64,000 nt of DNA, taken from assembly GCF_022539315.1 (NCBI RefSeq), contig NC_066332.1, forward strand, positions 3,739,001 through 3,803,000, in the 5' to 3' direction. The number at the start of each line of letters is the position of its first letter. The first letter of the stretch is position 1. Under the pieces are notes generated by a model, which saw only the letters and a program-made list of their open reading frames with translations, was not told where the DNA came from and made no database searches. Shown here in pieces: positions 14,401-24,741 of this stretch. Both the position numbers and the translations under genes were made by a program. Source of the stretch: Serinus canaria. Lineage: Eukaryota; Chordata; Aves; Passeriformes; Fringillidae.

Positions 14401-17400
14401 AGCAGGGCAGCTGCCAGGCAAAGGCACCCGGGGGCTCAGGACTCAGTGTTCAGCCACGCAGCAAGGACAGGAATGCCAGCATGGACTGGGAAGGCAGCAG
14501 GATCTCTGAATTTACCCTCCCTAACAAACTCCCTAATTCATCAACATTGGCAAATTGCAATATGAACATAGCATCTTTACAGGCCAAATTCTGCTGCCTG
14601 TGATCCCAGCCTAAGCTGTCACCTACTCAACTCATACACAGCATCTGGAGACAGCCTGGCAGAGGGCTCTGCAAGCCAGGGTCTCAGCAGTGTGGATGCT
14701 TGTGAACATCACTGGAGATTCATGGCACTGAGACCAGCCAGTACTTCGCATGACTTAGGGAGATCTGCAGCAATCAGTCCCTCTAACACTGCACCCCACA
14801 AGAGCAAAGCTCTGCTATTGTGGGGCATGTGGGAGCTGTGGCAGAACCACAGAGAAACACAGCAGCTTTGTAGTCACCAACCTCTAAATAAAGCTGCAGC
14901 ACCTGCATTACCTCACACAGCAAACAAAGCCCCGAGGGCACCTGAACACGGTGCTCCCAGCCCAGGATGGGCTGCACAGGTTTCACAGCTGCCACCCCAC
15001 ACCCAGCCCAGCCCTCACTACCTTCTCAATGAAAGCCAGGAGAGATTCCCGGTTGTTCTCCCACTCCTTTGGAAGCTCAGAAGTCGGTGGGTATTTGCAG
15101 CAGGACAGCTCCAATGTGATCTCAAAGCAGTTGGCCCACACGTAGTTGTAATCCTGCATCCCACCTGAGAAAAGGAGGCAGAGATGTCCCAAGAGCAATG
15201 CACACACATCCCACCACAGGATGCTATTTCTCCTTGTCCTTCAGCCCCACACAGCATCTCCCCAGGATGCTGCCCCAGCTCCAGAGTGAGCAGCTAAGGA
15301 GAAAAGTCAGCTCACATTACGATGACACCCTGTGCTGTAACAGGAGCACTGGGCCATTCAAATCAGCCACAGCCAGCTCAAAGTGACACTCCTTTTGTCT
15401 CACTGCTCCACCAGCTGAACTCATCAGCACAGCTCTTGGGAATTCATACAGGTTCATTTTACATTTCCAGACATGACAAACCCAGAGTGCCAGGGCAAAC
15501 ACACCAGATTCTGAGCAAGTCCAGAATGCCAAGTCCTTCCCTGAGCATTCTAAGCTACTTCAAGATTTGTGAGGTCTCCCTGCAAGAGAGGTTACTTCAC
15601 TCAAAATGAGTTTGAGGCCTTTGATAGAAAAGAATACCAGATGATCAATTTGGGAGCTGGCAGCTCAAATCTGCACACTGGAATCAGTTTCAAGGACAAC
15701 TGTTCTCCCAAAAGCCTCTTAGGAAAACCACATGTCTGTGAAACAGGTGTCAGAATCACCCTGCTAAACCCCACCACATGACAGTAGCCAGATGACCACA
15801 TGAAAGGATTGCTCCCACCACCCAATCAGGCAGTTGTGTCAGTAAGGAAAGACACATCACACCACGTTTCTTGCATGCTGACAAAGTCTCCTGGCTTACA
15901 CAAACTTATTTAGTTATAACACAGGCAGACTGGTGGGTCACACTCTTGGCCACCACTTCCTAGACAGCTCCAACCCAACCTGCACTGCAGCACCTGCAAT
16001 CTCCACACCAACAGAGTGACTCCTACCAGGGTCACCTGGACACAGGGGGCCACAGTCTCTACTGCATGAGTTGAGGGACTTGAACTGACCCTCAGAAGTC
16101 CCTCTCTAAGGGAACAGCAATGCATTTTCTCCACAGGAGGCAGATGTCAAATCTAGGAGAAAGAAAGCAGAGAGCTGTGGCAGATATGGCACCAGCCTGC
16201 AGAGCCCCAGCAGGAAGGTCTGTTAGAAATGCAGATTTTGTGTACCCACCCTTTGCTTGGCCCACTGAAGCTCTGCATCAATGCTCTGCCAATAGACCTC
16301 ATTCCCTTTGAGCAGTTTCCTAGTCATTCACAAGCCCCTTGAAGTGAGGGACCCTCCGTGGCACTGGCCAATTAACCAGCCAGAATGGATCAATATCCTG
16401 ATGCAAATGCACTGCCTGGCACTGGCAGGGGCTGTGTTAATGCCTGGGCAGGAACAGCTGAAAACCAGCAGCACCTGACCAAGCAGAAGAGGCTTCTACC
16501 AGAGGGGGTGGCCCAGAAGGTCACAGCCCACTGCTCTGAATTCAACAGCTCCACTGCAGCTGGGTAAAGCAGGGATGGACTAACAGCACAAAGTAGGATT
16601 TAGAACAGGCCCCTGGGAAGATGTGTGGGATGGGACCACAACAAAGATGTCCCAGTTCCTCCCAGTTCTCCTGGGAGTGTGCTGCTAAGGGAACATGGAC
16701 CTTTTATTGTAACTAATCAAATGTCCCTTGCAGCCAGGAGAGCACTGCAGCTTGTGCACGGGCTGACATCAAAACAGGAAAGAGACTTTCCTGTCCAGCA
16801 CAGGGGGCCACAACGTGCTGGAGGACTTTCTAACTCTCAAACTCAGTTCAAGGGGTTAGAAAAACAAGGGCTGTGGGTCTGATCTACCCTCAGCTTCATT
16901 CAGCTCCTGTAACCAGGCTCAGAACAGTCAGGCACAGCAGGCTGCTCTCTCACCAGTAAACACCATGCCGAGCCAAACGATTTGCCAGCCCCTAACCATC
17001 TGCTCCTAGCAGGACGTTAATGCACTTGAAAACATCCAAAACGTAAACCAGAGCCATTATGAAACATATTTAGTGCTTCATCTGCCATTCAAGCAAATTC
17101 AGGACAGATGCTCACCCATAATAGAGCAGCAACGGACTAAATTAGAGCTTGCTACATCAATTCTGGTAAAACTGTCTCTTGGAGAAAGTAGTACACTGCA
17201 TTCTTGAAAATTTGGATTGTATCCACTGCACATATTTGGCCTTCACACAGTTCTGCTGCAGAGCAGGACAGTTATTTTACAGCATGTGGAATTACGTATT
17301 TTCCCACATACCATCTGCACAGTCTCCCCTGACTATGCAGAGACCCAGAGGGGTAAAGAGAGATCTGCACTCAGCCTGCCATGAGCAGGGCACTGCATTC

Positions 17401-20400
17401 ATGGAGCAGAGAATACACACCTGAGGGAGAAAACTGCCAGACTACAGTGCTTCTACTCTGTTTGGGTAATATCTGGGTTAACCACTTGGATTTACTTCAG
17501 CATTTTAACCATGGGGTGCCTTTTAGCCCACACTATGAAAAGTTTCAGCCTCCCCATGAAGCACCACTCCCCTTTTTATCAGTGAGCAGCTTAGTGGCAC
17601 GGCAAGTCATCCCCTGGCTGGCAGTAGGTCACAGAAATGCTCAGAACAAACCTCTCTCCTGCTCTGACCCACTCCCTGAGCATCAGGACTGCACTTCAGG
17701 CAGGGATCCCAGGCCTCCAGCAGCACAAACACTGCAGAGCTCACACTGACAGAGGGGCCTCTGCTCCCTGCCAAGCTCAAACCAGGAGAATGCAGCTCTC
17801 TAGAGTCAAGCCTGAGGACCCAGATACCATAAATACTCCACATGCCAGGAGAAGCCTGTCAGGCCAGCCAAGAAGGACTCTATTTTCAAACTGCACTATG
17901 CAGAAAACTAATTCCAGCTCTCACTGGAACAGACAGCAGCAGATAAGGAACCTGCAGCTAAGCTAAAGCAGAGAAACAGCCATGTCTGCTCTGCAGAGAG
18001 AGCAGATGGCACCAAGCAAGCTGGAGACATGATTCAATGTGTGGCACAAGTCGCTGACTTTGCTCAGAACTGATTCTCTCATAGCATGGGACTGAGTGAG
18101 CACCAGCAGCAGCACCAAGCAGGCAGAAGAATGTTCTGGTCCATTAGTCTGCAATCATTAAAACTCAAAGGAGGTGAGGTTTGGGGGCCTCCAACTGCAG
18201 CAGCTGCATGACCCAAGCCCAGCAGCCTTTTCTCAAAGACAAGGGCAGAGTCTCCCCAAGAGCTGCACCAGCACAGCACTGCCCAGCAGCACATGACAGA
18301 TGTGAAAAGAGGCCTTAAGACACTCAAACCAGCAAGCCAATACTTCTCTCAAGAAGAAAAAGAACTGCAGCAAGCAAGACTTTCATGAAAATACAAGCAC
18401 ATAAGTGCAGCAAATTGTGCAGAAAGACATGGCTGAGAGCTTCTACAAGAGCTTACTCTGTGCAAGTGCCCTCTGCCATGCCCAGGAAACAGAGGCCACC
18501 ACAGTGATGCCACACTGTTCTCAGCAGTGATTTCAACTGCACCGAGCTGGAGGCCACTAAAAGTTGGTTGGAAGCTCAATGTGGCTGATAACCACAATCA
18601 AAACAACCCAGTAAGCACACAGGTAACCAAAATCCACTTTCAACCTGAGAAGTGCCGCCCAGTAGACACCAGAAACATCTCAAGCACCTGGACATGAGAG
18701 AGACAAACTAGCAAGAAAATATATTTTAGGAAGGGACTGCATACTAAAACAAACTTTCCAAGGCTGCCCACAAAATATGCTCAATGCTGAATTTAGTTTC
18801 TGACCTAGATCTCTGAACAACACAAAGGCAAAACACATCCTGCCCAGAGCTGAGAGTGGTTTCTCAACTGCTCTCCATACCCCAGCCCAACACTGCATGT
18901 ATTCCCTTGATCTGAACCAGCCACTTGGTAGTTAAAACCCTCAAAGGTTAAAAAGGAAGAGAAGGAGCATGCACACCAGAGATAGCCTCTAAAAGCATCC
19001 CAGTCACCACTGTGCTTATCTACAGCAGCTGGAATGCAGGAGCCAAATTCAGCTGTTTGGCAGAGATCCATCTTCCTCTGTGCACACTTGACCTCAGCAA
19101 TTACTCTCATGGTTTGTATTTGCCACCTCCATCTGACACATGTAAGAGGCTGTTTGCAAACTCAAATGGAAGTTAATGGAGTCTGGCACCAGCATAAAAT
19201 TGAATTGGTAACTGTGGGACAATGAATCCTGTGGCAGTTTGCTCTCCAGCATGTTTGATTTCACATGATACAATGTGGCAGGAAAATTTCCACCTGTTGA
19301 AACAGTGTGTTCTCATTTCTTTGTTTTTCCTGGCTTTAGTTCACTTGGAGCCTGCAGGAGTCTCTCTTGGCACAACCTGATCTGAAGGCCTCGAGCACAT
19401 GCCCTGCACAGCTCACAGAAGCAGGAACTCTGGTTATCTACCTCTAGAGCTCAGCTCAGGGACTGGGATTTCCCCAGCCTCACTTCACCACACATTTCAA
19501 TTCTGCAATCCCTGGGAAAGGCCTCCTGATCCAAGCACGAGCCTCTGCAGTCCTTGGCACAGAGCTGAGTAACTCAGATGACTCAAAACAGCCTCTGATG
19601 GTTTTGCTGCTTCTGTCACAGCACTTACAACTGAATCCCCTCTGCCTGCTCTTCATCCACTACTAAAAATAAACACTAAAACCTACAGCCCCAAAGGGGT
19701 GAACAGACACAACATCAAATTACAAGCATGGTATTGGTCAGTTCACCCATGCTCTCCCTAGGTTACATGTTACATGAATTCCTTGGCTCTGGGGGAACTG
19801 CTGCTGTCATCCTGTTCCACCCTCAGAGTCCAGTCAGTGCATCCTCCCTGCAATCTCTGCCCATGAGTGCCCTACAGCCATCAGTGCTGAGCCCCAGCCT
19901 GTGGCTTGTCACAGAGACAGGGTTTATTCTGCAGAGACTGGGTGCTGGAGGCTATTGGATAGACATAAACCACAGTGACAGCAGCACAGAGCAATCTGGT
20001 CTGCACTTCACACCTTTTATTTCCTGTGAAAAGAAAATGATGCCATTTCTTTGTACTGATGGCAAAGCAAAAACAGCCTGAAAGGTTCACACACAGTGCA
20101 CAGCCACCAATCAGCCTCACAGCCAAGCAGGAGGATGAAAAAGTCATCCCTGCAGTGAAAAATGCAGCTCTCTGGGGTCAGGAGAACACAGACCCAAAGC
20201 TCTGGAATAATTTTCCTTTCAAAGCACACCCACCCCACTTCATTACAAGGAGAGAAGATCTCAGAGCTGCAGTAAAGAAACTTCCCATCCAAGGTGTTTG
20301 CCCAGAACAGCCACCACAACAAGGCAGCACAGATCATCCAGGATATCCTGTTCCCTCACAAGCCAAGTCACCAGATTACACAAACTTTCCTCCTGCTGGA

Positions 20401-23400
20401 CTTCTCACAGCAGCAGAGTGAACCTTGAGCCTGCAAACAGCAGGGTAGAGGGAAGGAGACAGCTGGTAGAGAAAGAGATCAAACCACATCTTATTTGAAC
20501 ACGACATCTTATTTGCCCAGTGAAATCCTGGGGGATGATTCAACCGCTGCTTAAATTCAAGCCTTCCTCTTCCAGCTCAGAGATGTTGTGTTCAGGCCCT
20601 GTAATGGATCCCTCTCCAGCTTTCCCAAGCAAGCTGCATGCAGAATTAACACAAGACTCTGCTGCAAAGCCCATGCTCCAGAAAGACACTGTCTTACCAG
20701 AAATGATTCATCTGCAAGCTCTGAAGGATAAACAGCATTGCCTGTCACTGCCAGCTCAGCACTTCTGCCATCATCCCTCAGCCACAGCAGAAGGGAAAAA
20801 AAGCAGAGCAGCATAGCAACACAACTTCTTGAGATCATTTCTGCAACTTTTTTGCTGTGTACTCACCACAGAAGTTCCTGCCCTGCCTGTACAACATCCA
20901 CCAAGGAGCCACAGCAATGGGCCTACCTGGGAGCTCCCTTTCCCATGAGAGCTTCTCCTCACATGAATTATTATTTAAATTTTCAACCAAACCAACACAC
21001 ACACAGCAACCCACTGTGTGGCTGAGCCAGGCCTGAAACCTCCATCTGCACAGGCAGAGTGGTGGCACCAGGAGGTCATTTGCTCCTGTTCAGCTCACTT
21101 CCATGTGCAGCTGCATAATGGAGGGGTCAGGAGCTCTCCTAGAGGCTCCTGCAGGGCAAATCTCAGATCCCTTCTAGATCTCCCACACTGGTGGATAAGA
21201 ACAGGTCATGCAGGCTGTCACCTCCCACACAGGTCTATGAGTAGAGCAGTCCATGCAAACCCCATTTTCAGCAAGAACTCCTTGGTTAGCTCAGAACATG
21301 TATCTAAATTTCACACAGTTTTACAGCAGGTTATTCTATAATCACAAAATTACAAGCTCAGAGGTTAAAAGACCTCACAGAACATTGGTATTGGCTTAAT
21401 ACCATTCAGAATCATTTCCTCTTTCCTGTATCAAAATTTAGCAACTGTCAAGAGACCTACAAGAATTCATTTGGCAAATGAAGCCTCCCACGTGCAGGAC
21501 AACTCTCCACTACATAAGAGGGTCAGAAAGAACCCTTCAGTTTGCTGTGATCTCTTCCCTACAAACACCTCCCAAGCTGTTACTCATCAGCTGGTGTTCC
21601 CACAATGCCACCTCTCTCCATTTCAAGCTGCTAGAACACATTCAAAGTTAAAAATATCACTTAACCCCCAGTGCTCTCCTCTGTGATAATCACCACTGGT
21701 CTGGATGGGAGTTCTCAGGTGAGCACAGCTTACCTTCCACATCATACCACTGGGCACCATTTGTGATGCCATCTGGGAAGGTCTCTCCCTCCTCTCCAGG
21801 GCAGTTGGGTTTGCCAGTTCTCATGATGGGGTGATGTGAAGCATAAGCTTTTGCCAAATATTTGAAGACTTCATCATCAGCTGATTTACTGTAAACTCCT
21901 GTGAGCCTGTGTGTGGGCGAGTCATCGTAGGGGTAGCTTGCCACCACAGAGCCACCATGGAGATTGCCAGAGAGCAGAAACCTGGGGTTGGGAAGGAAAG
22001 GGACAAAAAGTCAGACTGGAAATATTGCAACAGGAAGTTGGCTACAGCCACCAAACCAGTTATTCTGCTGCTTCCCCACCCAAATCACACTCTCTGGAGT
22101 CCCCAGTTTTGGACTTTTTGCTTTTTGAGGCAAAAGGCACATACTGAAAGTGGAATCAGTTCTGGAGATGGAACAGGTTTTTTTCTGCAGCCTAAGACCA
22201 AGCCCCCAGACTCAGTGACAGACTATTCTTGTCAAGCTCTGAGTACACGTGGTATGTGCAACAGAATTAACTCACAAATAAAATCTGGATGTGAAACAGA
22301 GTTGTTAAAATCTCAAGTCAGAAAATATAGCAGGGCATGCCCCACATCCCCCTTCAGTCTGATCACAGGCTGCACAAGCATTTCAGTGAATCCCAAAGGT
22401 AATTTTCTCTGTTCTCCTCTTCCCACCAAACACAGCACTGTGGGGAAAAAGAACTCTCCTGTGCATTTGCTCAAATGGGATTTGGTTTCCAAGCAGAGGT
22501 AATGTGACCAATACCTCTACCTTGCTTAAAATAGTGCACACAAATTGCATTACACCCACTATCTCCCTTTTTAATCAAACAGTTCTGTTTACCCATTCAT
22601 TTTTCTATCAGCAGTTATGTTAGTCTAACAATTACACCAGTATTAACTGGTGCTGCCAGGCAGAGGGACACACAAAGCACCACTTTCTTCCTGTTTCACC
22701 CTGGCTGAGAGTGACATCAAATATAGGTGGGATAGCAAATCCCACCTCACACACTAAGAGGAAAAAAAATAAAAAAAGCTCAAGGAGTTTCCAAAATTAT
22801 ATCAAGAATGCACATGAGTTTCCCCAGTAATTAATTTCGAGCTGAACCAACTCTGGAAGGATTTTAGTGCAAAGTGCTGCACCAGAGCTCTCCTAAAGGA
22901 TTCTTAGGACAAGAAGTTACTTCTGAAGTTTTTGCAATTTCTCTGCAGCACGATCCCCATGGGCACTGCTATCCACCAAGTTTTTATGAAGATCATTTGT
23001 TCACATAAATTTTGTTTCCTACACATGAGCAAACAGTACAGGATGCTGAATGTTTTGTGTGTTGGTTGGAGTCAACCAACAGCCCTAGAGTGCACTGTCA
23101 GCCCCCTCTTCATCTCTTTCTATCCCTACTTTGGGAAGAGGGCCACAGTTTGCTGCAGTGCATTGCTGCTTTCTCTGCACAATTTCCCACAGTTGGTTGC
23201 ATTGACCTTTGTAGTCTGGACCTTACAGAGTTCTCTGAAGAACACATGACAAATGAAGAATCAGTGCCCAGCTTGGCCACTGCATTTTCTGGGGCTGCCC
23301 CAGACCCCCACACCAGAGCTGGGCTTTAAAGGCACCATCTCCTCTCCTGGGCTGCTGCACTCCAGGCACAGCAGCTTCCCCCTGGGCTATCCCTTAGGAT

Positions 23401-24741
23401 GGAGAGAGACAAATGGGTCAGCAGGGATGCTCGAGGCTCAGCCCCACGTGCTTCAACTGAACACATGGGGAAGGCAGCTGTAGAAACAGGGCCTGTCTTT
23501 GGAAATGCTGCTGCACAGAGCATTATTGCTAAATCCAGGGTATTTCCCATGCAACACAAAGAAGAGGGGAAGAAGCCCTGTCCAACACAACTTTGTTAAC
23601 ATGGTCGTACACAGATGCTTAACCCCAAGTATTTCCAGTACCCTAAAGCTTGTGGAGTAAGCATTATTGGCCCTAAGAGCAAGACCCACTGACAAGCTCA
23701 CAGCCAAGCAGGTGAGAAGTTTCCAGCGAGATGGGAGACCTGCAGATGACCATGGAGGCCGGAACACCTGGGTGTGTGCAGGACACACGGGCTGTGCCCC
23801 GCGGGGCTGCTGCAGCTCCCTGGCAGCTGCACAAACTCTGGGGCCACCGAAGCTCTCCCCAGCCCAGGACGGTCCCGGCTGCAGGGAGGCGGGCTGGGGA
23901 TAAACAGGTGGGGAAATTACTTCTCCTTCCCCCCCGGGCCTTGCTGGGAAGCACCGGGAAGGGCTGGAAGCTGGCTGACACCCTCGGGGAGCGAACCCGA
24001 GGGTCTCCCGTGGCGCGGAGCGGCGCGCCGGGCAGAGGGGAGCGGGCAGCGCTCTCACCTGTTGCGGCGCATCCAGTCGATGAGCGCCTTCACCTCCGGC
24101 ACGGGCTCCAGGTTGGGCTCGGCGTCCCCGAACTGGTCGGGGAAGCTGCGGTTGAGGTCGCGGCCGCGGCTGTTCTCCCGCCCGCCCTCGGCGCCGCCGC
24201 CGCCGCAATCGCCTTCCTGGGCGCGTTCGAAGCCGTCGGGGTTGAGGCTGGGCAGCAGGTACAGGTCGGTGGTGTTGAGCAGGCGGACGATGCGCTCGTC
24301 GCCGCCGGCCCAGCCCAGCACCAGCTCCCAGGCCAGGCGCAGCAGCAGCGGCCGCGCCAGCGGCTCGTCCCCGTGCATGTTCCCCACGAGCTTCACCTGC
24401 GGCCGCCCGGGCAGGGCCGCGCCGCCGGGCGGCTCGTCGGGCTGCTCGGGGCCCAGCCCGGCCGTGAGGCGCAGCACCCACAGCGGCCGCTTCTCCACCG
24501 ACTGCCCGATGCTGAAGAGCCGCACCAGGCCCGGGGGGGCCGTGGCCTCCAGCGCCCGCAGCGCCTCGCCCAGCTCGGCCGAGTGCAGGTACCGCAGCGC
24601 CTCGCCGGGCGCCGCCGCCGCCGCCTCCGCTTTCTTGATGTGGGGGGAGCGGGCCGGGCTCTGCAGCGAGGGCAGCAGCAGCGCGCAGAGGAGCGGCAGC
24701 AGCCGCGGCATCGCCCGCAGCTCCCGCGTCGCGCTCGCCAT
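2185..24741 (-). CDS. CPD: Carboxypeptidase D, whole spliced coding region (21 exons, 1365 aa)
   Basis: CPD is a type I membrane metallocarboxypeptidase (M14B family) of the trans-Golgi/endosome system that removes C-terminal Arg/Lys after furin-type cleavage. The spliced frame totals 4098 nt with every splice phase matching. Order: signal peptide (about 1-30), domain I (about 45-435), a Pro/Thr-rich linker (about 440-495), domain II (about 500-850), domain III (about 900-1280), a transmembrane segment (about 1287-1309), and a cytosolic tail of about 55 residues. Domain I has His123/Glu126 (NMHGDEP), Asn197-Arg198, His236 and Glu329. Domain II has His549/Glu552, His656 and Glu747. Domain III lacks them: HGNAP at 973-977, Asp1081 for the third His, Tyr1166 for the catalytic Glu. 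The start at 24741 is the first ATG, with G at -3 and +4. Human CPD is about 1380 residues. In ducks the family member is the hepadnavirus attachment protein gp180 (established knowledge). Confidence 0.97.
2586..2860 (+). mobile_element. Solo LTR remnant of an avian endogenous retrovirus (non-coding)
   Basis: The stretch begins near TGTAAAATG and ends near TACAATACCA. It contains GCCTGATTGGATTCCAGTG, CTCATTGGCCAAG, an AT-rich core with TAGTATAATAAAGCAATAAA (a poly(A) signal), then GAGAACATGGAGTCAGATGC. This matches the look of LTRs abundant in songbird genomes, from memory. It sits in CPD intron 20 in antisense orientation. Ends are approximate, and no internal viral sequence or clear target-site duplication was seen. 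Confidence 0.7.
3414..3513 (-). CDS. CPD: CPD coding exon 20 (aa 1258-1291)
   Basis: Acceptor TTTCTGCAG/GTCTTTGTA and donor GTGGCAG/GTACAG. Encodes [20 protein letters not shown] and [11 protein letters not shown], leading into the membrane span. Phase 1 at the end fits exon 21. Confidence 0.92.
3814..3999 (-). CDS. CPD: CPD coding exon 19 (aa 1196-1257)
   Basis: Acceptor TTGTTTCAG/GTCCACAAG and donor GTCAAG/GTACATG. Encodes the domain III transthyretin-like fold ([20 protein letters not shown] and [15 protein letters not shown]). Confidence 0.94.
4327..4458 (-). CDS. CPD: CPD coding exon 18 (aa 1152-1195)
   Basis: Acceptor TTTTTGCAG/GATTTCAG and donor GTGGAG/GTGAGC. Encodes [20 protein letters not shown]. 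Tyr1166 occupies the position of the catalytic Glu. Ends in phase 0 at the same domain boundary as exons 3 and 10. Confidence 0.94.
4617..4681 (-). CDS. CPD: CPD coding exon 17 (aa 1130-1151)
   Basis: A 65-nt exon. Acceptor TCTCACAG/ATGAGAC and donor ATGAAG/GTACTG. Encodes [20 protein letters not shown], the domain III equivalent of the GITNGAQWY loop. Confidence 0.93.
4774..4869 (-). CDS. CPD: CPD coding exon 16 (aa 1098-1130)
   Basis: Acceptor CTGTTGCAG/TGGAGAAC and donor AAGTCAG/GTATGT. Encodes [19 protein letters not shown] and a GQPGCPNKS stretch very close to mammalian CPD domain III. Confidence 0.92.
5273..5422 (-). CDS. CPD: CPD coding exon 15 (aa 1048-1098)
   Basis: Acceptor TGATTTATAG/GCAATTAC and donor CAGTCAG/GTGTGAC. 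Encodes [19 protein letters not shown], then [20 protein letters not shown], where Asp1081 stands for the zinc-ligand His. The exon has no internal ATG. Both flanking phases agree with exons 14 and 16. Confidence 0.92.
6117..6252 (-). CDS. CPD: CPD coding exon 14 (aa 1003-1048)
   Basis: Acceptor TTGCTCAG/CTGATTGAC and donor TTCACAA/GTAAAAC. Encodes [20 protein letters not shown] and GRDLDTDFT. The Asn-Arg pair that holds the substrate carboxylate in domains I and II is replaced by Asp-Thr. Confidence 0.93.
6487..6682 (-). CDS. CPD: CPD coding exon 13 (aa 937-1002)
   Basis: Acceptor CTTGGCAG/TTTGGGTC and donor ACAAAG/GTGAGAG. Encodes [18 protein letters not shown]. The HxxE motif of active carboxypeptidases reads H-G-N-A here, so the zinc-binding Glu is lost (Ala976), as known for domain III. 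Confidence 0.95.
6683..7835 (-). other. CPD: CPD intron 12 (1.15 kb)
   Basis: Bounded by GTGAAAAC and CTTGGCAG on the minus strand. No feature recognised. The other CPD introns (92 to about 990 bases) were also scanned and hold nothing identifiable apart from the LTR in intron 20. Confidence 0.65.
7836..8147 (-). CDS. CPD: CPD coding exon 12 (aa 833-937)
   Basis: Acceptor CTGGGCAG/GTATGATCC and donor CACCAG/GTGAAAAC. Finishes the domain II transthyretin-like fold ([12 protein letters not shown]), supplies the linker, and opens domain III with [20 protein letters not shown]. Confidence 0.95.
8720..8889 (-). CDS. CPD: CPD coding exon 11 (aa 777-833)
   Basis: Acceptor TTTGTGCAG/GTTCACCAG and donor CCCGAGG/GTGAGC. 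Encodes [17 protein letters not shown] and [16 protein letters not shown], the transthyretin-like start of domain II. 170 nt, matching exon 4. Confidence 0.94.
9415..9557 (-). CDS. CPD: CPD coding exon 10 (aa 729-776)
   Basis: Acceptor CTTGTTGTAG/GTGGGATG and donor AAACAG/GTGAGG. Encodes [20 protein letters not shown], with the catalytic Glu of domain II (about 747). Same length (143 nt) and phase as exon 3. Confidence 0.95.
9998..10100 (-). CDS. CPD: CPD coding exon 9 (aa 695-729)
   Basis: Acceptor TTTTACAG/GAAAATGC and donor GTTCCAG/GTAAAG. Encodes [16 protein letters not shown] and [16 protein letters not shown], the domain II counterpart of the end of exon 2. Confidence 0.94.
10523..10632 (-). 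CDS. CPD: CPD coding exon 8 (aa 658-694)
   Basis: Acceptor GCCTGCAG/GTTCCCTGG and donor CTCCAAG/GTAAAG. Encodes [20 protein letters not shown] and [14 protein letters not shown] of domain II. It has no internal in-frame ATG. Phase 0 at its 3' end. Confidence 0.93.
11622..11789 (-). CDS. CPD: CPD coding exon 7 (aa 602-658)
   Basis: Acceptor CATTTTCAG/GAGACAAAG and donor CATGGAG/GTACAGC. Encodes [18 protein letters not shown], the Asn-Arg substrate pocket of domain II, then [10 protein letters not shown] with the third zinc ligand (about His656). Confidence 0.94.
12639..12830 (-). CDS. CPD: CPD coding exon 6 (aa 538-602)
   Basis: Acceptor GTCTGCAG/GTGAGCC and donor AGGAAG/GTATTG. Encodes [19 protein letters not shown] with the HxxE zinc ligands of domain II (about His549, Glu552), then [17 protein letters not shown]. 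Confidence 0.95.
13197..13564 (-). CDS. CPD: CPD coding exon 5 (aa 415-538)
   Basis: Acceptor TTCCACAG/CTACACACC and donor GAAGCAG/GTGATG. Finishes the domain I transthyretin-like fold ([20 protein letters not shown]), carries the Pro/Thr/Ala-rich linker, then opens domain II with [20 protein letters not shown] and a QSV-like [21 protein letters not shown]. Confidence 0.95.
14131..14300 (-). CDS. CPD: CPD coding exon 4 (aa 359-415)
   Basis: Acceptor TTCCTCAG/GTGCACATT and donor GATGGG/GTAATG. Encodes the start of the transthyretin-like subdomain of domain I ([15 protein letters not shown], then [15 protein letters not shown]). It is 170 nt, the same length and phase as exon 11. Confidence 0.94.
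15022..15164 (-). CDS. CPD: CPD coding exon 3 (aa 311-358)
   Basis: Acceptor TTTCTCAG/GTGGGATG and donor GAGAAG/GTAGTG. Encodes [21 protein letters not shown], which contains the catalytic Glu (about 329) of domain I, then the helix SLLAFIEK. It is 143 nt and ends in phase 0, exactly like exon 10. Confidence 0.95.
15165..21733 (-). other. CPD: CPD intron 2 (6.6 kb)
   Basis: The largest CPD intron, bounded by GTAAGC (minus, at 21733) and TTTCTCAG (15165). No coding exon with a plausible domain or consistent phase was found in it, and exons 2 and 3 join in phase without it. The short open frames are scattered, low in similarity and on both strands. I saw no obvious transposon. Confidence 0.7.
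21734..21981 (-). CDS. CPD: CPD coding exon 2 (aa 228-311)
   Basis: Acceptor CCCCAG/GTTTCTG and donor GGAAG/GTAAGC. Encodes [11 protein letters not shown] with the third zinc-ligand-type His (about 236), the YPYDDSP strand, and [13 protein letters not shown]. The split Arg codon AG/G joins exon 1 cleanly. Confidence 0.95.
21982..24058 (-). other. CPD: CPD intron 1 (2.1 kb)
   Basis: Starts GTGAGA inside the CpG island and ends CCAACCCCAG. The first few hundred bases (about 23700-24058) are CpG-rich. The rest is ordinary intron sequence in which I recognise nothing further. Confidence 0.7.
24059..24741 (-). CDS. CPD: CPD coding exon 1 (aa 1-228)
   Basis: Contains the start codon, a Leu-rich signal peptide, the first half of domain I with zinc ligands in GNMHGDEP (about 119-126), PSLNPDG, and the substrate-pocket [12 protein letters not shown] (about 193-204). 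A Gly-rich loop (about 177-187) precedes it, as in mammalian CPD. The donor on the minus strand is CAACAG/GTGAGA and the exon ends in phase 2. Base composition is extremely GC-rich because the exon lies in the CpG island. A GTG codon twelve bases further upstream in frame is not a plausible start. A second ATG (Met11) directly precedes the hydrophobic core. Confidence 0.95.

Noticed and set aside
21909..22502. 197-codon plus-strand frame
   Set aside because: Antisense to CPD exon 2 and running into intron; not conserved-looking.
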